The translations under genes were made by a program, and so were the position numbers. Positions 24,546 to 36,421 of a stretch of DNA of 64,000 bases are shown piece by piece (within the stretch, counting starts at the first letter, position 1; every line of letters begins with the position of its first letter). The notes beneath the pieces were generated by a model. It was not told where the DNA came from, did no database searches, and was given only the letters and a program-made list of their open reading frames with translations. Origin of the DNA: Acanthosoma haemorrhoidale (Eukaryota > Arthropoda > Insecta > Hemiptera > Acanthosomatidae). The stretch is taken from contig OV884009.1 of the NCBI GenBank assembly GCA_930367205.1, positions 93,703,189 to 93,767,188 on the forward strand, in the 5' to 3' direction.

Positions 24546-25640
24546 TCAAAAAGCAAAGGGGAACCACCTGGTAGGTGGGATAGAGTTTTGTTTTAACATC
24601 TTTGCTGACACCTGACTTTGGCCAGGATTACAGCTTGAGACTGGACGCTGCTCGTAGGGGGAACCTATGTGACTTTTTCGTAGCTTAGACTCCTGATGGC
24701 ATTCCACCATACATGTTATTCCAATACAAATTTTAGTTGCCAATACCCTTAAGAATACCAAGGCAGTCAACCATGTGTTCTTTTTCCTGGTTGTCTTCAG
24801 ACAGGAGAGGTGTATACTCTAATGCCACAGGTGCCCCCCTGGCACACCCAAAACCATTGTGGTATGAGGCAGCAGTGTGTGAGATGCTCGTGAGAACTTG
24901 AGACTGCCCAGTACCCTCACGAAACGGTTGCGTTGAAGTGCACAAACTGCCAGGGGCCACACATAGCATCTCTCTATGACTGCCCCTACAAACAAGAGCT
25001 GCTCAAAAAATGACCAGCCAAGGAGACCCATTCGGAAGGCAGAAAAACCACAACAGGAATCCAGCACCAATCAAGGGAGGAGCCCATTGTGAGTACACCC
25101 CCCCCCCCACAACACTAGGGCAAAAAGAACCCCGGACCCGAGCCTTGAATCCTGCCACATCATTTTGTCTGCAGAACAGCATACCACCCTCAGGCCCAGC
25201 TGGGATGGAGGCCTTTATGATCAACTGGTGGTTTCAATCACAACCCTGGTCAAACAGATGCCAGTCCTGTCTGCCTAAGCACCTAAGTCCAGATCAACAC
25301 ACCTCCCAGGCAGCCTTTTATTTAGTTTAAGATCCCTCATTGTAACTTGAAGGGAGCCCCCATCATCTGGTCCTGTTTTAGTTTTAATTTGTCAACCTGT
25401 TGTTGTCATTTATGCAAATGACATTGTCCTAATAACTGACCCGCAAAAAAAAAAAAATCACAATAAGCTGTAATAAAATAAGCTGAACTGGAGAGAAATG
25501 GAATGACAATCAATGTTAATAAGATTAAAGTGTTTTAGCTTGGTAGGAAGCCTGAAGGGGTATATATTTCATGCAACTGAAGAAATGAGACCACAGAAGA
25601 TTACATTTTTCATGGTTCAGCAATAGGTAGGAATTTATAA
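24546..25640 (+). mobile_element. Jockey-type LINE fragment (ORF1 zinc knuckles, then RT)
   Basis: On the plus strand, across several frame breaks, 24700-25000 carries a Jockey-type ORF1 knuckle region. The last cysteine cluster has the form C..C.GPH.AS.YDCPYKQELL near 24945-25000. A proline-rich ORF1 tail (MTSQGDPFGRQ... PAPIKGG) follows at 25010-25330. Around 25405-25560 an RT palm remnant is readable (ANDIVLITDPQ, an altered [YF]ADDI motif, then NVNKIKVF.LGRKPEG). The intervening endonuclease is missing. Confidence 0.6.
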
Positions 25641-25654
25641 TATATAATAATAAT

Positions 25655-25675
25655 TTATATATGTATATATATAAA

Positions 25676-25750
<75 letters not shown>
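25655..25750. repeat. (AT)n microsatellite
   Basis: A long, almost pure TA dinucleotide run at the end of the preceding LINE fragment. Confidence 0.95.
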
Positions 25751-25751
<1 letters not shown>

Positions 25752-25849
25752 AGAGGTTATGGTTTTTAGGCATCAAGGAAGAAATTGGTGTCATAAGGAT
25801 GATGAGGAAGAGAAATATGAGTTAAGTTTATCAGAAAAGATGTGACATA

Positions 25850-26600
25850 CTGGGTTAAGGATTTGCATAGGAAGAGTTTACAGAATAGATTCCATTTGGA
25901 GAAAAGATCAAGAACAGATAAAAAGGATCGGTGCAAATATACTGACTTGGGGAGTCAGATGATGGACTGGGTGCAGTTCTAGAGCTGTTTAAAGACAGAT
26001 CTGTCATTGGGATGTTCAAGGCAGATAAATCTTCTTCTAGCTGCATACAGCTTTCTTATCAGTTCCCTGATGTGTTCATAAATTAATGGTGTGAGTGAGA
26101 ATAGATTTTAAGGGGCTATGCTTGTCTTCTAGATGTAAATGACACCATTGAGTAGCTGCTTGGATTGTCAGGAGACTTTAGCAAATATGTATTCAATGTG
26201 GGGATGATCTAGGGAGAGTAAGCCCCTTTGGCGGTGCAGTCTTGTCGATAAGGTGACCTGGGTAAGGTGACACCTGAGGAGTAGGTATAAGGTTTGAATC
26301 TGTACTCTAATACTGCAATGATGGAAACGTTATTGAGAAATAACAGAAAGAATTCATCGAAGCGGGCTGGAAGGGATTGTGTATTTATGTGACATACAAT
26401 GATAATGTTATTCATGTTTATATGTACATAACAATATTTGTATGATCAATGGAATCTAATTTTAAAATGTGCATAGAAATAGGGCTTTAGGTGTGAAAAC
26501 AGCTGTTAAATGGATTAATTGAGGAGAAAACGAAGTATAGTGGGTGGGGGGAGGTGTTGCCCTAGCAGGTAGACAGCTTGTGCAAGACAACAACAGTCAG
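25850..26600 (-). mobile_element. CR1/Jockey-like LINE 5' endonuclease fragment
   Basis: The minus strand at 26415-26209 encodes NIIIVCHINTQSLPARFDEFF followed by a NNVSIIAVLEYRFKPYT segment. This is the start of an endonuclease of the 'hiNaqSL ... iiavsEtwlk' type, with the catalytic Glu of SET changed to E/Y context (LEYRF). Further pieces follow to 25855. It probably belongs to the same family as the endonuclease pieces at 18.5 and 20.3 kb. Confidence 0.6.
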
Positions 26601-27382
26601 ATATTCCTAAACTTTCTCAGAGAACAGATTGGTGATCTTCCCAATAACATTTAAGCTCGTATTTAGTTGACTAGAACTCTGGTGATTTTTATAAATGAAT
26701 AGAACTCTGTGTTGGTAGAATCTTCTGGAAGTTGAAAAAAAACTCTTTGACATCTTTTGGTTTTTTGTTCTTATCATAATTATCTGTTAAATGACTGATT
26801 TTACACTATAAATATAATTTATTCCTTTTCCAGTTTAATAGAAGATTGGGATAAAAAAAAAAAAATACACAGGTATCACCAGGTAAGGAACATTTGTTTG
26901 CATCAGATAAACTTGGGAACTCCTGCACCTATTTTAATGCTATGTCCATTAGCTGTCCCTTAAATGTCTAAAGTGGCCCCAAAAGTTAAAACAAATATTT
27001 GTTTGTATACTTTTTTTTTTCATATTTTACAAGGCATGGACAAGCATGTAAAATGATCTGATTATATTTGTAAATGTGACAAACTTTTTTTCTTCTTCAC
27101 ACAATCTGCTATACAATCAATATATAATGGGACTATTTATTCTCTTGTTAATAACTCTTAATATTTCAACTTAGAACAGGAAAGGAATGAGACTGTAATA
27201 CATGCTTTCAAATTTTAAAGTATACATGGTGGAAGTATTATCAATTTTATTAATTAATTGAGTTTTGTCACTTTTCTGTAATATAAAACTGGCCGATAAA
27301 ACAACATCTCTGAAGTTATTATCCAAGAAAAGTTAAGCTGTGTCACTGTTATTATATCAATTAACAATAAAGATGATCTCAC
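26601..27382. other. Intronic, no gene seen
   Basis: AT-rich stretch with homopolymer runs. No recognisable coding or repeat structure. Confidence 0.5.
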
Positions 27383-27501
27383 CTTGCAGATGATGGTTTT
27401 CAGAAGGGGGTGTGTATAAAGGGCTCCTTTTAATATTTCACCCCTAACTGCATGGCCACAAACTGTGCAGTACAAGTTAACTTTTTCGACATCCAACCCA
27501 T
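27383..27501 (-). CDS. ADD domain exon 1 (GATA-like zinc finger)
   Basis: Acceptor CATTTTACAG and consensus donor AAG/GTGAGA. It begins with the last two bases of a split codon and ends at phase 0 (119 nt). The peptide GLDVEKVNLYCTVCGHAV, then LYTHPLLKTIICK, parallels the ATRX ADD segment CTACGQQV...IYRHPSLQVLICK, with the CxxC pair, the [YH]xHP motif and the final IICK before the second cysteine pair. With exons 2 and 3 it supplies six CxxC pairs, enough for the three zinc ions of an ADD domain. Confidence 0.85.
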
Positions 27502-30500
27502 CTGTAAAATGAGATTATTACTAACAATATTTCACACAAATCAGTTATAATCTAATAATTAGACAACCCTAGAAAGTTAATTAAAACAATAAGGCATCAT
27601 TAAATGTAGATATATAATTTAAAATAAATCAAGTGTTAGCTTATATAAAATATGCGTAAGGGAATGATTAATTTCATTCTGTTAATGGTGCTAATTGTTT
27701 TCTTGTTATTATTCTGTCCTTGAAAATGGTAGCATGAGATGCTGAAAGGCCTTGGGCATAAATAAATTTAATTAACTGTGGGTATAACACCTTAGAATTT
27801 TTCCCCTCTTTTTTATGTATCCTTCGAAGTTAAAACCAACAACCAGCCAAAACATCCTATGAAACCTATACAGTATTTAATCAAGTTTTAACATGTGTTT
27901 TATGTTGAACCTAAAATAGGGATTTTTTCTTAGGGGGATGGGTATAGTCAGGGTTAACTCAGTCTTTCTGTTGATTCTCAGGATAAATGAGTTGCTTCTT
28001 AAATAAAAAAGTAGAGAATCTGATTATGATAACCAAAATTAACATTGAGAGGTAATAAAGCCTAGTTCTCGCACAAGTTAATACCTCAGGTTGCCAAACC
28101 TTACCACTTACTAACTACAATAATATTTTTCAGTCAACTCCTAACTCTTCATGAGGTGCAAAACCATGGATTTATTTTTATTTTTTCCTTGCAATATCCA
28201 AAAATAACTTAGCGCTCATGCACAAACAAAAAACTGAATTTATCGCCTTTCAAAAGATGTAAATCTATCCCATTAATGGAAAAAACCATTCATATATAAA
28301 AAATGTCAAAAAACTAACAGAAAATTTTAAACTAGTGACATCCAAAACATATTAATACATTCCAATATAGTAAGTATCAGTGATACCAACAAATACTCCG
28401 GTGGGCAAGTATAATCGAAAAGCAACAAAAAGTAAACCGGCTCCCTTTCAAACTTTTTGAGATAATAAACCATAAATTTAGAAGCAATATATGCAATGAT
28501 AGTGATAGTGAAATTGAAAAGGATCAAGTAAAGTAAGATTTAGTTAATTGCAATTTATGACTATACCTTAGTCATGGCTTTTTATTTTAACTCTTTTTAG
28601 CCCAAATCTAATTTTAAATGTTATTTATATTATTTAATTCTTAAATTAAAAAAAATACGAATAATCAAATAAAATACGAAAATGTATCCATCATGGAATA
28701 AACATGTTCAAATAACAAATAAATTTGTTTCCGAGTACTGACTGAAGACTGAAACATAACTAAAAAGGACTTATTATTTTAAGGAGTCTGTTAGTCTTTT
28801 TAGTCACTATGCTGTTTACAAAATTTACATATATGAGCTTCATCCTCTTCTCAGCAATGTAGGCAAAAACCTTGCTCTAAACTAAAACCCTTACAGGAGC
28901 AAATTTCAAAAATATTACTCCAAAGGAACAAGTTGACCCCTCAAGTGGTGGCCTGAGATTATTTTTTAGATTTTTTGGGAGAAAAAAAAAGCAAGAAGCA
29001 AAATTGAAAAATCTAATTTTCGAACCAGTGATTTTTTTTTTTACTTAAAAAAAGTTCTGAGAAAATAGGTTTAGCTCGGTAGATTGGACTATCAATTTGT
29101 ATCCTGCTTGCCATCTTATTGCAGCTATATGTGTATTAAAATATCCCATATTTTTATATAATACCTTAACACATGCAAGCTAGCTCTCGGTAACTTTTTT
29201 TTAATTAATGGGTCTCAAGGGGGCGCTCTCAGCCTTTGTATTCACTGTGATGCCATTTTGTAGTCATCCAATTAACAATCATCATGATAATGCGAGAGTT
29301 TGGCCAAAGAGAGTTGAAATAAAAAGGTTTAAGAGGGATATTATCCACATCTATCATAACATGATCAACTTTTGCATCCTTCAAAATATCATATATTATA
29401 GCAATAATCGATGATAAATATTCATCAAAATTAAAAACTACTTACAAGGGTCACAGTAAATAAATATATACATAAATCTTTAAAAAATAGATACAAGATT
29501 TAATAATTAGAAGGGTTATTTATTTATTTGGTTGTAGTTATAGGGGATGCGTACATAAGTACAGAGTAGACGTAGACCTTTTTATTCATGTAACTACTAA
29601 CTAACTTCACAAGGCGGAGTTGACCCCTGGCCAGACTTATCCCCCAAAGAAAAAATCCTTAGGGGATAAAACTAAGGGATATAACCTGGTTTTACAGTCA
29701 CTATATGGGAATGACCTTCATATCAATAAACATTATTAATAATTGTATGTCGTTATTGTAAGAGAACCAAATCTCAGAATCAACACTCAGCGATCAACTT
29801 GCAGCCCATGCCAACAAAGCTTGCTTGCATGAGCATTTGAGAGTTTAGACATTTTCCTTAGACTGATTAACCTTGTGTTTTAACTTGTGCAATATTCAAA
29901 TTTAAGGGGAAAGTTTATTTAAAATTAACAAATAACAACATCTATATAAATGTATGAATTCTCTTTATAGACTTAAACAGTAAATAAGAAAACAATAGCA
30001 AAATAAAAAGTTAATTATGTATTGAAACACCAAATGAAAAAAAAAAATCATGAAATTAGTTGTTTGTAGCCAATCATTTCTTAAAACTTGTTATAAGAAA
30101 TAATAGTAAAATATACTAAAAGCAAGCAATATATTTTTATATTTAAGCACATTTATTTAGAAATGTAACAAACTAATTTTTGGCCATTAAGTTATTTTTC
30201 ATTCATTCCAATTTGTGTATTGTATAAGGATGTAACATACATTGTTATAAAGAGAAACCTAAGGGATTTTCATAATTCATAATTTCTGTTGACCTAAGAT
30301 ACGAAGCTGAAAAAAACACCAATGTTCTATTTAATTTCATAAGTCTTCAAAATTTGTTTAAAAATATATTCCAAAACTAAAATAAATTGGTTGTTGTTCT
30401 ATACTTTTTTCAGTTCTTTTTTTTTTTTTTGAAATAACACAAAACCAAATTAATATATAGCTACATTTCAATTAATTGCACACATACATTAATTACACTG

Positions 30501-30615
30501 AAAGCTAATTAAACTAAATAAAAATATTCTTTACTTCCAAGAATGTCATTGAATGATAGATAATATCAAACATCTTCATTGGTGAATATAACAAAATTTT
30601 AAAGTATGCACTTAC
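27502..30615. other. Intron upstream of ADD exon 1
   Basis: 3.1 kb of AT-rich DNA. A small less AT-rich patch lies at 29210-29300 and another at 29590-29860, but neither shows a recognisable protein or a splice-bounded frame. Confidence 0.45.
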
Positions 30616-30685
30616 TCTGTAATGAAACTAGCCGGTGATTTGCCTCTTCATTAGATATAAAATAACTTGGCTTAATCTTGTTTTC
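30616..30685 (-). CDS. N-terminal exon of ADD gene
   Basis: Acceptor TTTTATTTTAG, a near-perfect donor (AGA/GTAAGT), 70 nt. It starts at phase 0 and leaves one base that combines with AT from exon 27501 to give Asn. The peptide is ENKIKPSYFISNEEANHRLVSLQ in 23 codons, a short charged leader that places the ADD domain at the extreme N-terminus. Phase agreement on both sides supports it. It has no Met, so the start lies upstream. Confidence 0.65.
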
Positions 30686-32895
30686 CTAAAATAAAAAATA
30701 GCTAAAAATAAATTGATAGTTATGATAAAAACTAAATTTTAATATAACTAGGAAACAATTAAACAGTTACATAACTTAGGGGTATTTAATTTCAGGGAGA
30801 TCACTTACTTTTGCACAGGGGAGGGATCATAAAATTATAATTAAATATGCTAATAATACATACTGATTAAGAAAACCGAATTTAAGGTTGAGATATAACT
30901 GCCTAGTGCTGATCACACTTGCACCTCAGTGCCACCTACCAATTATAGTGTCAACCTTCGGTTGGTCCTTAACTCTTCATATGCGCTATGGATTTCTTAT
31001 TATTTTATTAATGATACATACTTAGATACAATGTACTTGATATAAAGTCTACATATCTTTCCTAATATTTATACTGTGATCAAAATATACAATTCAACAT
31101 TAACACATCAGAATACTCCTTAGTTTTAAAACACATAACAATATAAAAATTCACCGATGCTTAAGAAATTTCATATAATAGCACATGAATAAGTATATTT
31201 ATAAAACTTCACTTATACTTAGCAAGACTAAGGCAAACATGCTAACATTAAAGAAAAAAAAAAGGACCATACCTAACTTTCAAATGTTTTTATTACACAA
31301 TAAGGAAACTTAGCTTTTGCTGAGTTCTACCTCAATAAGTTCCAGGAAATGACATGAACAAGCTGTCCATTTTTTTGTAAAAAAAATAGATATTTGAATG
31401 AAGGGAGTTTCCAATATAGCAAGAAATATTTATAGCACCAATAATATAGGTTCAAATATAACCAAAAGGCTGCTAATGTTTCATTTAACAAAATTGTAAC
31501 TTAGATACTTATAATTTTAGCACGTTGATATATCCTATATGTTAAATATAAAATAAGAAAAGCCATCCAACTCACCATTGTAAAAATTTATTATTTTAGA
31601 CAAATTTGTGGTGTGATTCTATATACAATGATGTTAAAAATGTAATTTAGCTTATTGAATTTATTTGAGAAAAAAAAAATACTTTGTATGAGCTGTGAAT
31701 TATTAAAAAGGTTATGTTAAAAAAAGTATAAATCTTAAATATATGTTGGAATACTGTTAAAATTGTTCACACTTAATGTTTAATAGCAATTCTTTTGTCT
31801 AAGAGTTATGTTGTAGTGGCTTGTTCAGTAGATCCAACTCTAGCAAAATTAAATTAAATTATGGCAAATATTATTGCAATGTAGTATAACTGTATATAAG
31901 TTTTCCTATATCGATGAGGTTTATTTTTAAAGTGCTAATATGAATATACTTAAATATATGACATAGTGCCACAAATGCTTCATGTAACCAAGGACGTAAA
32001 ACAATTTGGTGGGGGGGACTCCCCCAATGAGTCCTGCTCATTACTTTTTCTTTATATGAGGCCCATTTAACATGTCAAAAATATTACTATTGATTGCGTT
32101 CGAAGTAGTGCGAGAATATAAACATCCAGGGAACATAATAGTAATATAAATATCAATTGACATTAAAAAGGCTATAATAGCGAAACGATGTCAGGGCAGA
32201 ATAAATTCACGTAAATTCTAATTTTATTTTTTTAAATTATCCAATATAATATGCGTATAATGTCGTTGTTTATCAAGAATAGAGATAGAGAGGATCAAAA
32301 ATTTAAGCCATCATTAGACAGCTCTAGTTAGGAATGACGCCAATACCAAACCAGTGGCATTGTACTCCCGTCTGAGCAAATCAGTTTTATGTTTCCCACC
32401 TAACCTGCATCTAATATTCAAAATGCTTTTTCATTAACATTTTCCGCGCCCCTTTGATTTCCTATTAGTTTTATTTTGACTTATTCTTCGTAAATTTCGA
32501 TTCTATAGTCTGTAACACTAAAAACTTCTACACCTTTATCATATTTTAACCAAACCATAATACAGCGTAATCTTTGTTTCCTAAATGTTGTAGAATATAC
32601 TGGTTTATTGTTAGCAGTGAACATAATCGAGTGAAAGATTTGTCGGGATATTGGCTTAGGTTGATAAAGGAGAGATGTTATTTTCCGGGTTGCTGGTATT
32701 TGAAAAGAGACATTTAACTGTTTAATAAACTTGACGTAAATTTAACATATCCCTTTCAACAACCAAAGCCGATACTACAACGAACTCTTCCACTCAGCTG
32801 TAGAATGTTTACAATTAGTAAACACGATTGCTGCTTGAAAGTAACTCCTCTCCTTATAGTACTTGATTAAACTAAAGCATCAAGCGATTAATTAC
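30686..32895. other. Probable first intron, no gene seen
   Basis: AT-rich, with no splice-bounded open island and no transposon coding that I could identify. Confidence 0.4.
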
Positions 32896-32901
32896 CTTCA
32901 T
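32896..32901 (-). CDS. Candidate start exon (Met-Lys) of ADD gene
   Basis: The minus strand reads TTACCACCATGAAG followed by GTAATT: an ATG in strong Kozak context, one Lys codon, then a usable splice donor in phase 0, exactly what the exon at 30685 needs. There is no recognisable TATA box. The 5' UTR would lie between here and the LTR element ending near 33.1 kb. Only two codons support this, so it is a hypothesis. Confidence 0.35.
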
Positions 32902-33156
32902 GGTGGTAACTAAAAATATTCCCCAATTAGTATTGGTTTTAAATGGTTAAACAAATTGGCTCTATGGGATTAGGGCGAAGTTTTAAATTAAAATAAACTT
33001 GTTAATAATTAATGACTAAATATCTATTTGCACTTTTTGTGAAACAATTAGCTTGTTAAATACCGAAATAATTGCTTGCTTCATCAATGGGAGTAAGCGT
33101 AAGGCTAAAGAGCAGGGAAGTGTTGTTGTTTTTGTTTTGGGGGAGGGGGGAGAAAT

Positions 33157-34322
33157 TTAACCTATCATAGTTAACCTCACCTTGAGGCTATTCACACTGC
33201 AACTCCCGGTGTTGATTTGTGATCTGTCAGCACAGAATATTGAATAGAGCAGAAGAACCTTGGCACTGCATCTTCCCCAGCCCGCTCCGTTTCCTGCTTC
33301 TTCCCTTTCTTCTACCATCTCGGAAGTTTCCAAGGCCTCTGATGCGGTCTCTCCCTCCTCCACATCCTCTGAGCGTTCATCTTCATCGGCTCCGGTCTGT
33401 TACTATCTCTGCGCCGGCTCATGTACGGGCACTGCCTGGATAGAGACCCCTCCGTGCCGCATTCGAAGCACCTGGTGTCTGGGCAATGTGCCACTAAGTG
33501 TCCTGCCTTCCCACCTTCGTAACACTTCCTGTATTCTCGCCTCCTTTCTCTTCCGCCATACTCCGCCTCCTTCTTCTACCACGTGACGAGCGTGGTTTTA
33601 GGCCTTCTATACGACACTCTTCTCCAGCCCATTTCTTCCTCGTCAACTGTGATCTCTTCTTTTCTGACACTGATCTCCGCGGGTTTTTAGGCACATTCTA
33701 AAAATGTGCGTTCTCTTAGTAGCCCCTTCTTTCTTTCTGCCTCCTTCGCTAGCTCTGCCATCAGTATTGTTGATAAGAACGCCATTCTGGCTTCTACTTC
33801 CACCGCACTCACTGTCTCCCGCACCTTCTCCGTGATACTATTATATCTGGCTAGCATCGTTCCGGCGTACTGCCCATTCGTCTGCTGGTGTCTCTTCGGT
33901 TCCGTGAAGAGTCTAAAAATGAACTTCCTCATGTCCTGAGCTGTGATCGCCTGGATCTTCATCCATGCCAATGTAGTCGCGTGAGCCGCTGCCATGGTCA
34001 TTTGAGGCAACTGTCGCTGCATTCAGCACCGCGGGTCGTAACACTCCCCCTGGCATTTTCTTGAGAGAGAAAAAAAAAAGTATACCGAAAGACGTGAAGA
34101 AAAAAACAAAACAACAGAAGATGATTTCTTTCCACGCCGTTGTACTAGGGTCCCGGGTTTCGGCCCCTGTTAATCGTAGGTGGATACGTTTGATTAAAAA
34201 AAAGAGGGAAATGAACGACACTCTGAAGCTTCTGTAAAAGACTGCTTTATTCCCTCTAGCAATCTGACACATATAGGATCATGGGTTGTTTACCTCCCAT
34301 GATCCTATTGTTTTCAACATAG
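33157..34322 (-). mobile_element. LTR retrotransposon fragment (LTR plus degenerate gag)
   Basis: On the minus strand an LTR-like segment contains AATAAA and ends TTAACA at 34168, followed by GGGGCCGAAACCCGGGACCC, a typical LTR/internal junction. Its left end may be at about 34266 or 34322. The gag frame runs from Met at 34022 (MQRQLPQMTMAAAH...) to a stop near 33690, then continues in the same frame with more stops. Two zinc knuckles are recognisable but each has lost a ligand: CYEGGKAGHLVAHC (second Cys now Gly) and CFECGTEGSLSRQC (His now Ser). No protease or RT follows. It sits between the ADD gene 5' end and the GRAF gene 3' end. Confidence 0.65.
34275..34310. repeat. Short palindrome at LTR edge
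   Basis: ATAGGATCATGGG and its inverse CCCATGATCCTAT flank a ten-base spacer (TTGTTTACCT), making a 13-bp stem at or next to the outer edge of the LTR. Confidence 0.85.
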
Positions 34323-34399
34323 ACTTACTTGCCTCTGGCTTTAACTATATATTATTGTCTTGAATGTTGATCCATCTGTCTTTATTTGCTAAATGCATT

Positions 34400-34605
34400 A
34401 AAAAATATTCATTATATAATTATTATTAATTTTCTTATAGAGGTTTACTCCTTATTTTACAGTGTCAATTTTATTTTCTTCTGTTGTTATTATATAATAG
34501 TTTTTATTTGCCAGATATGAATTTATCATTTGTACATTATTGTTATTAATAGGGGACTTTGTCCTGGAATACATTTTTTTTTTTTATTCTATTCTAAATA
34601 GGACA
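34400..34605 (+). mobile_element. LINE 3' tail
   Basis: The segment ending GGGGACTTTGTCCTGGAATA...TTATTCTATTCTA is the reverse complement of a diverged copy at 17270-17420, which forms the 3' end of the LINE there. It includes the shared TTATAGAGGTTTAC block at 34435. No coding remains. Confidence 0.6.
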
Positions 34606-34917
34606 TTGCCAGTATCTGTACCTGCAACAAGGTCATGAAGCTCTGACAATTTAAAAATTTTATGCAGCCAGAATGGTGAAACATGTACTGTCAGCATTTA
34701 AAAACAAATATAGCTAGAAAATTTTTTAAAAAATCCTTCAAAACAGTCAAGAGAGGACCCAACAATCATTGGAATTTTATTTCCTGATCATTGGAAGAAT
34801 AAAAGGAGAATAAATTAGAGTGCTGAGACGTGTAGACACTCTTATCAAATAAATAAACCAAATATAAAACAATGAGTTTATACAAACTCATAAAATATTT
34901 AAATTTTACACAGATTC

Positions 34918-34923
34918 TTTATT
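34918..34923 (-). terminator. Candidate poly(A) signal of GRAF-like gene
   Basis: AATAAA on the minus strand about 80 nt past the stop. Another AATAAA overlaps the stop codon itself (35004-35009). Confidence 0.45.
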
Positions 34924-35004
34924 AAAAAAATTTTTTATGTCAAATTCCATTAACTGTAACAATATGAAGAGAGATTGGGATATTGTTATAAACATTGGTG
35001 ATCT

Positions 35005-35105
35005 TTATTGGTGTGGGAGGTATTCCACATAGTTTTCAGGGATAAGCCCAGTTTTTCCTTTTATTATTCCTGTCAGCCAGCCAGGTCTTAGTGAAGACTT
35101 CATCA
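35005..35105 (-). CDS. Graf: GRAF-like RhoGAP, last exon (SH3 C-terminus)
   Basis: Acceptor GTTTTATTTCAG, then 33 codons and TAA at 35005-35007. Contains PGWLTG and GKTGLIPENYVEYL followed by four residues and the stop. This is the end of an SH3 domain, including the conserved Trp pair position, Gly, Pro and the ALYDY-partner NYV. The exact GKTGLIPENYVE[FY]L string at the very C-terminus is the signature of the GRAF family (ARHGAP26, ARHGAP10, ARHGAP42), BAR-PH-RhoGAP-SH3 proteins that shape endocytic membranes and inactivate Rho/Cdc42. The first two bases complete a codon begun in exon 37164. Confidence 0.8.
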
Positions 35106-35129
35106 CTGAAATAAAACAGTAACTGTATT

Positions 35130-35330
35130 TTATTTAAAAAATAATGTAATGTTGGTTGTTTATTCATTTAAACTATAAATCTCAAAATTGATTCATCCTA
35201 CTGGCTACTGGAACTACCATTTACATCTCACTACCTTTGTTCTATAGTTAAGTAAAGTTCTCTGAAGGCCCAGTTGATCTAAAATATTTTATGCAATGTA
35301 TGAAAATTTCTAACAGAAACGTATTGTGAT
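35130..35330. repeat. Direct repeat, copy 1 (pair with 36422-36613)
   Basis: About 190 bp, containing TTCATCCTACTGGCTACT and TCTCTGAAGGCCCAGTTG, is repeated at 36422-36613 with few differences, both within the same intron of the GRAF-like gene. No coding. Confidence 0.9.
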
Positions 35331-36421
35331 GAGCCATTATATTTATTTGAATTTGATGGATAAGGTAATTCCACATTCGATACAGCTTAAGACTGTAGCA
35401 CAGATAAAAAAAGACCTACAGGCATTAAATTGCTAGGCTACAATACTAGGTTTAAGTCTTTACAAAGGCAGGGTTTGTTTAAAAGTTATCGTAGTAGGTC
35501 TATGTACAGACCTACAGCTATCCTGAAATAAAAATAAATTATTTTTCCGTTTAAATTAAACCTCTGGGCAAGGTAATGGTTTCATTTCTCTCTTGCTTAT
35601 TTATGGCTGTCCAAAGTACATTGAAAATAGTAAAAGAGGACTGGTAGGCAGTGAAAGCTTTGTTTACTGATTGAAAGAGGTCATTTAAAAGGAAGGGAGT
35701 TATTTCTTATGATTTCTTCTGCTTATGAACAATCTTTATCCTACCCTTTCCATGATAATATTATGATATAACACAGAGCTAATGGTGATAACCCTTGGGT
35801 TTATTATTATACTATTAAATATAAAGTATTTTTCTCACAATGCTGAAAACTAGTATTACAGTAGGCATAGACAGCACTGGACCGGGACCCCATACCTTCC
35901 ACTATTTTTGTATTATAAATATTACTGATGTGATAAATGTTCAATTATGATTTATTAATTTTTTTTGTATAATCTCCCCTCCTTAAACAAAATTCCTGGA
36001 TAGCACCCTACTAAACTTTTTAAGCATGTCAAAGGTATTTCTTTGACAGGCGCACTGCACAGCTTCACACTAGAATATCTGGATAAAATGTTCCCTGTTT
36101 TATTAGAATCTGATTTGCAATTTACTGCGGTTTTTAATTTTTTTTGTTATGCAATGGATACCGAATCCTAATTGTTTTCTGGTGATATTTTATATTTATT
36201 ACACAGTAGTCGATAAATCTAGTTTTCTTTAGAAATTTAACATTTTGTGATGAACAAGGATATCTAATGATCACAGGAATTTCTAGACATCTTATCACTG
36301 TGTTAATTTATAACAGTTTGAAATAAATTAGTGTAATTTAAATAATTATTAAATATAAATAAGTAATCATAATGAGTTGCTAATATAGGAATTATAGAAA
36401 AGTGGTATTTGTCAATCTTAT

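Larger units (their letters stand above)
877..32901 (-). other. Gene model: ADD-domain protein with tandem-exon repeat C-terminus
   Basis: Proposed single minus-strand transcription unit, in coding order: 32901-32896 (Met-Lys), 30685-30616, 27501-27383, 23570-23442, 20997-20857, 19528-19394, 15201-15067, then 21 exons from 10057 down to 1762, and terminal exon 1179-1012. All junctions are AG/GT and all phases fit: the first junction is phase 0, the 30616/27501 junction splits one codon (phase 1), and every later junction is phase 0. The summed coding length is 4053 nt, about 1350 aa. The N-terminal part matches the ADD domain of ATRX and of the insect ADD1 proteins, which reads unmethylated H3K4 together with H3K9me3 in heterochromatin. 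No SNF2 helicase exon is seen, so an ADD1-type adaptor is more likely than a full ATRX. That the ADD exons and the array are spliced together is inferred from strand, order and phase; no transcript is available. Confidence 0.6.

Noticed and set aside
25003..25330. Open stretches on both strands as a host gene
   Set aside because: The plus frame is the Pro-rich tail of a LINE ORF1; the minus frame is its shadow.
20857..27501. Full ATRX helicase gene
   Set aside because: No SNF2 motif (such as DEAH-type or helicase C motifs) was found 3' of the ADD exons; the downstream coding is the repeat array.
33219..33939. Plus-strand open frames over the LTR element
   Set aside because: Antisense shadows of the gag frame, which is identified by its zinc knuckles on the minus strand.
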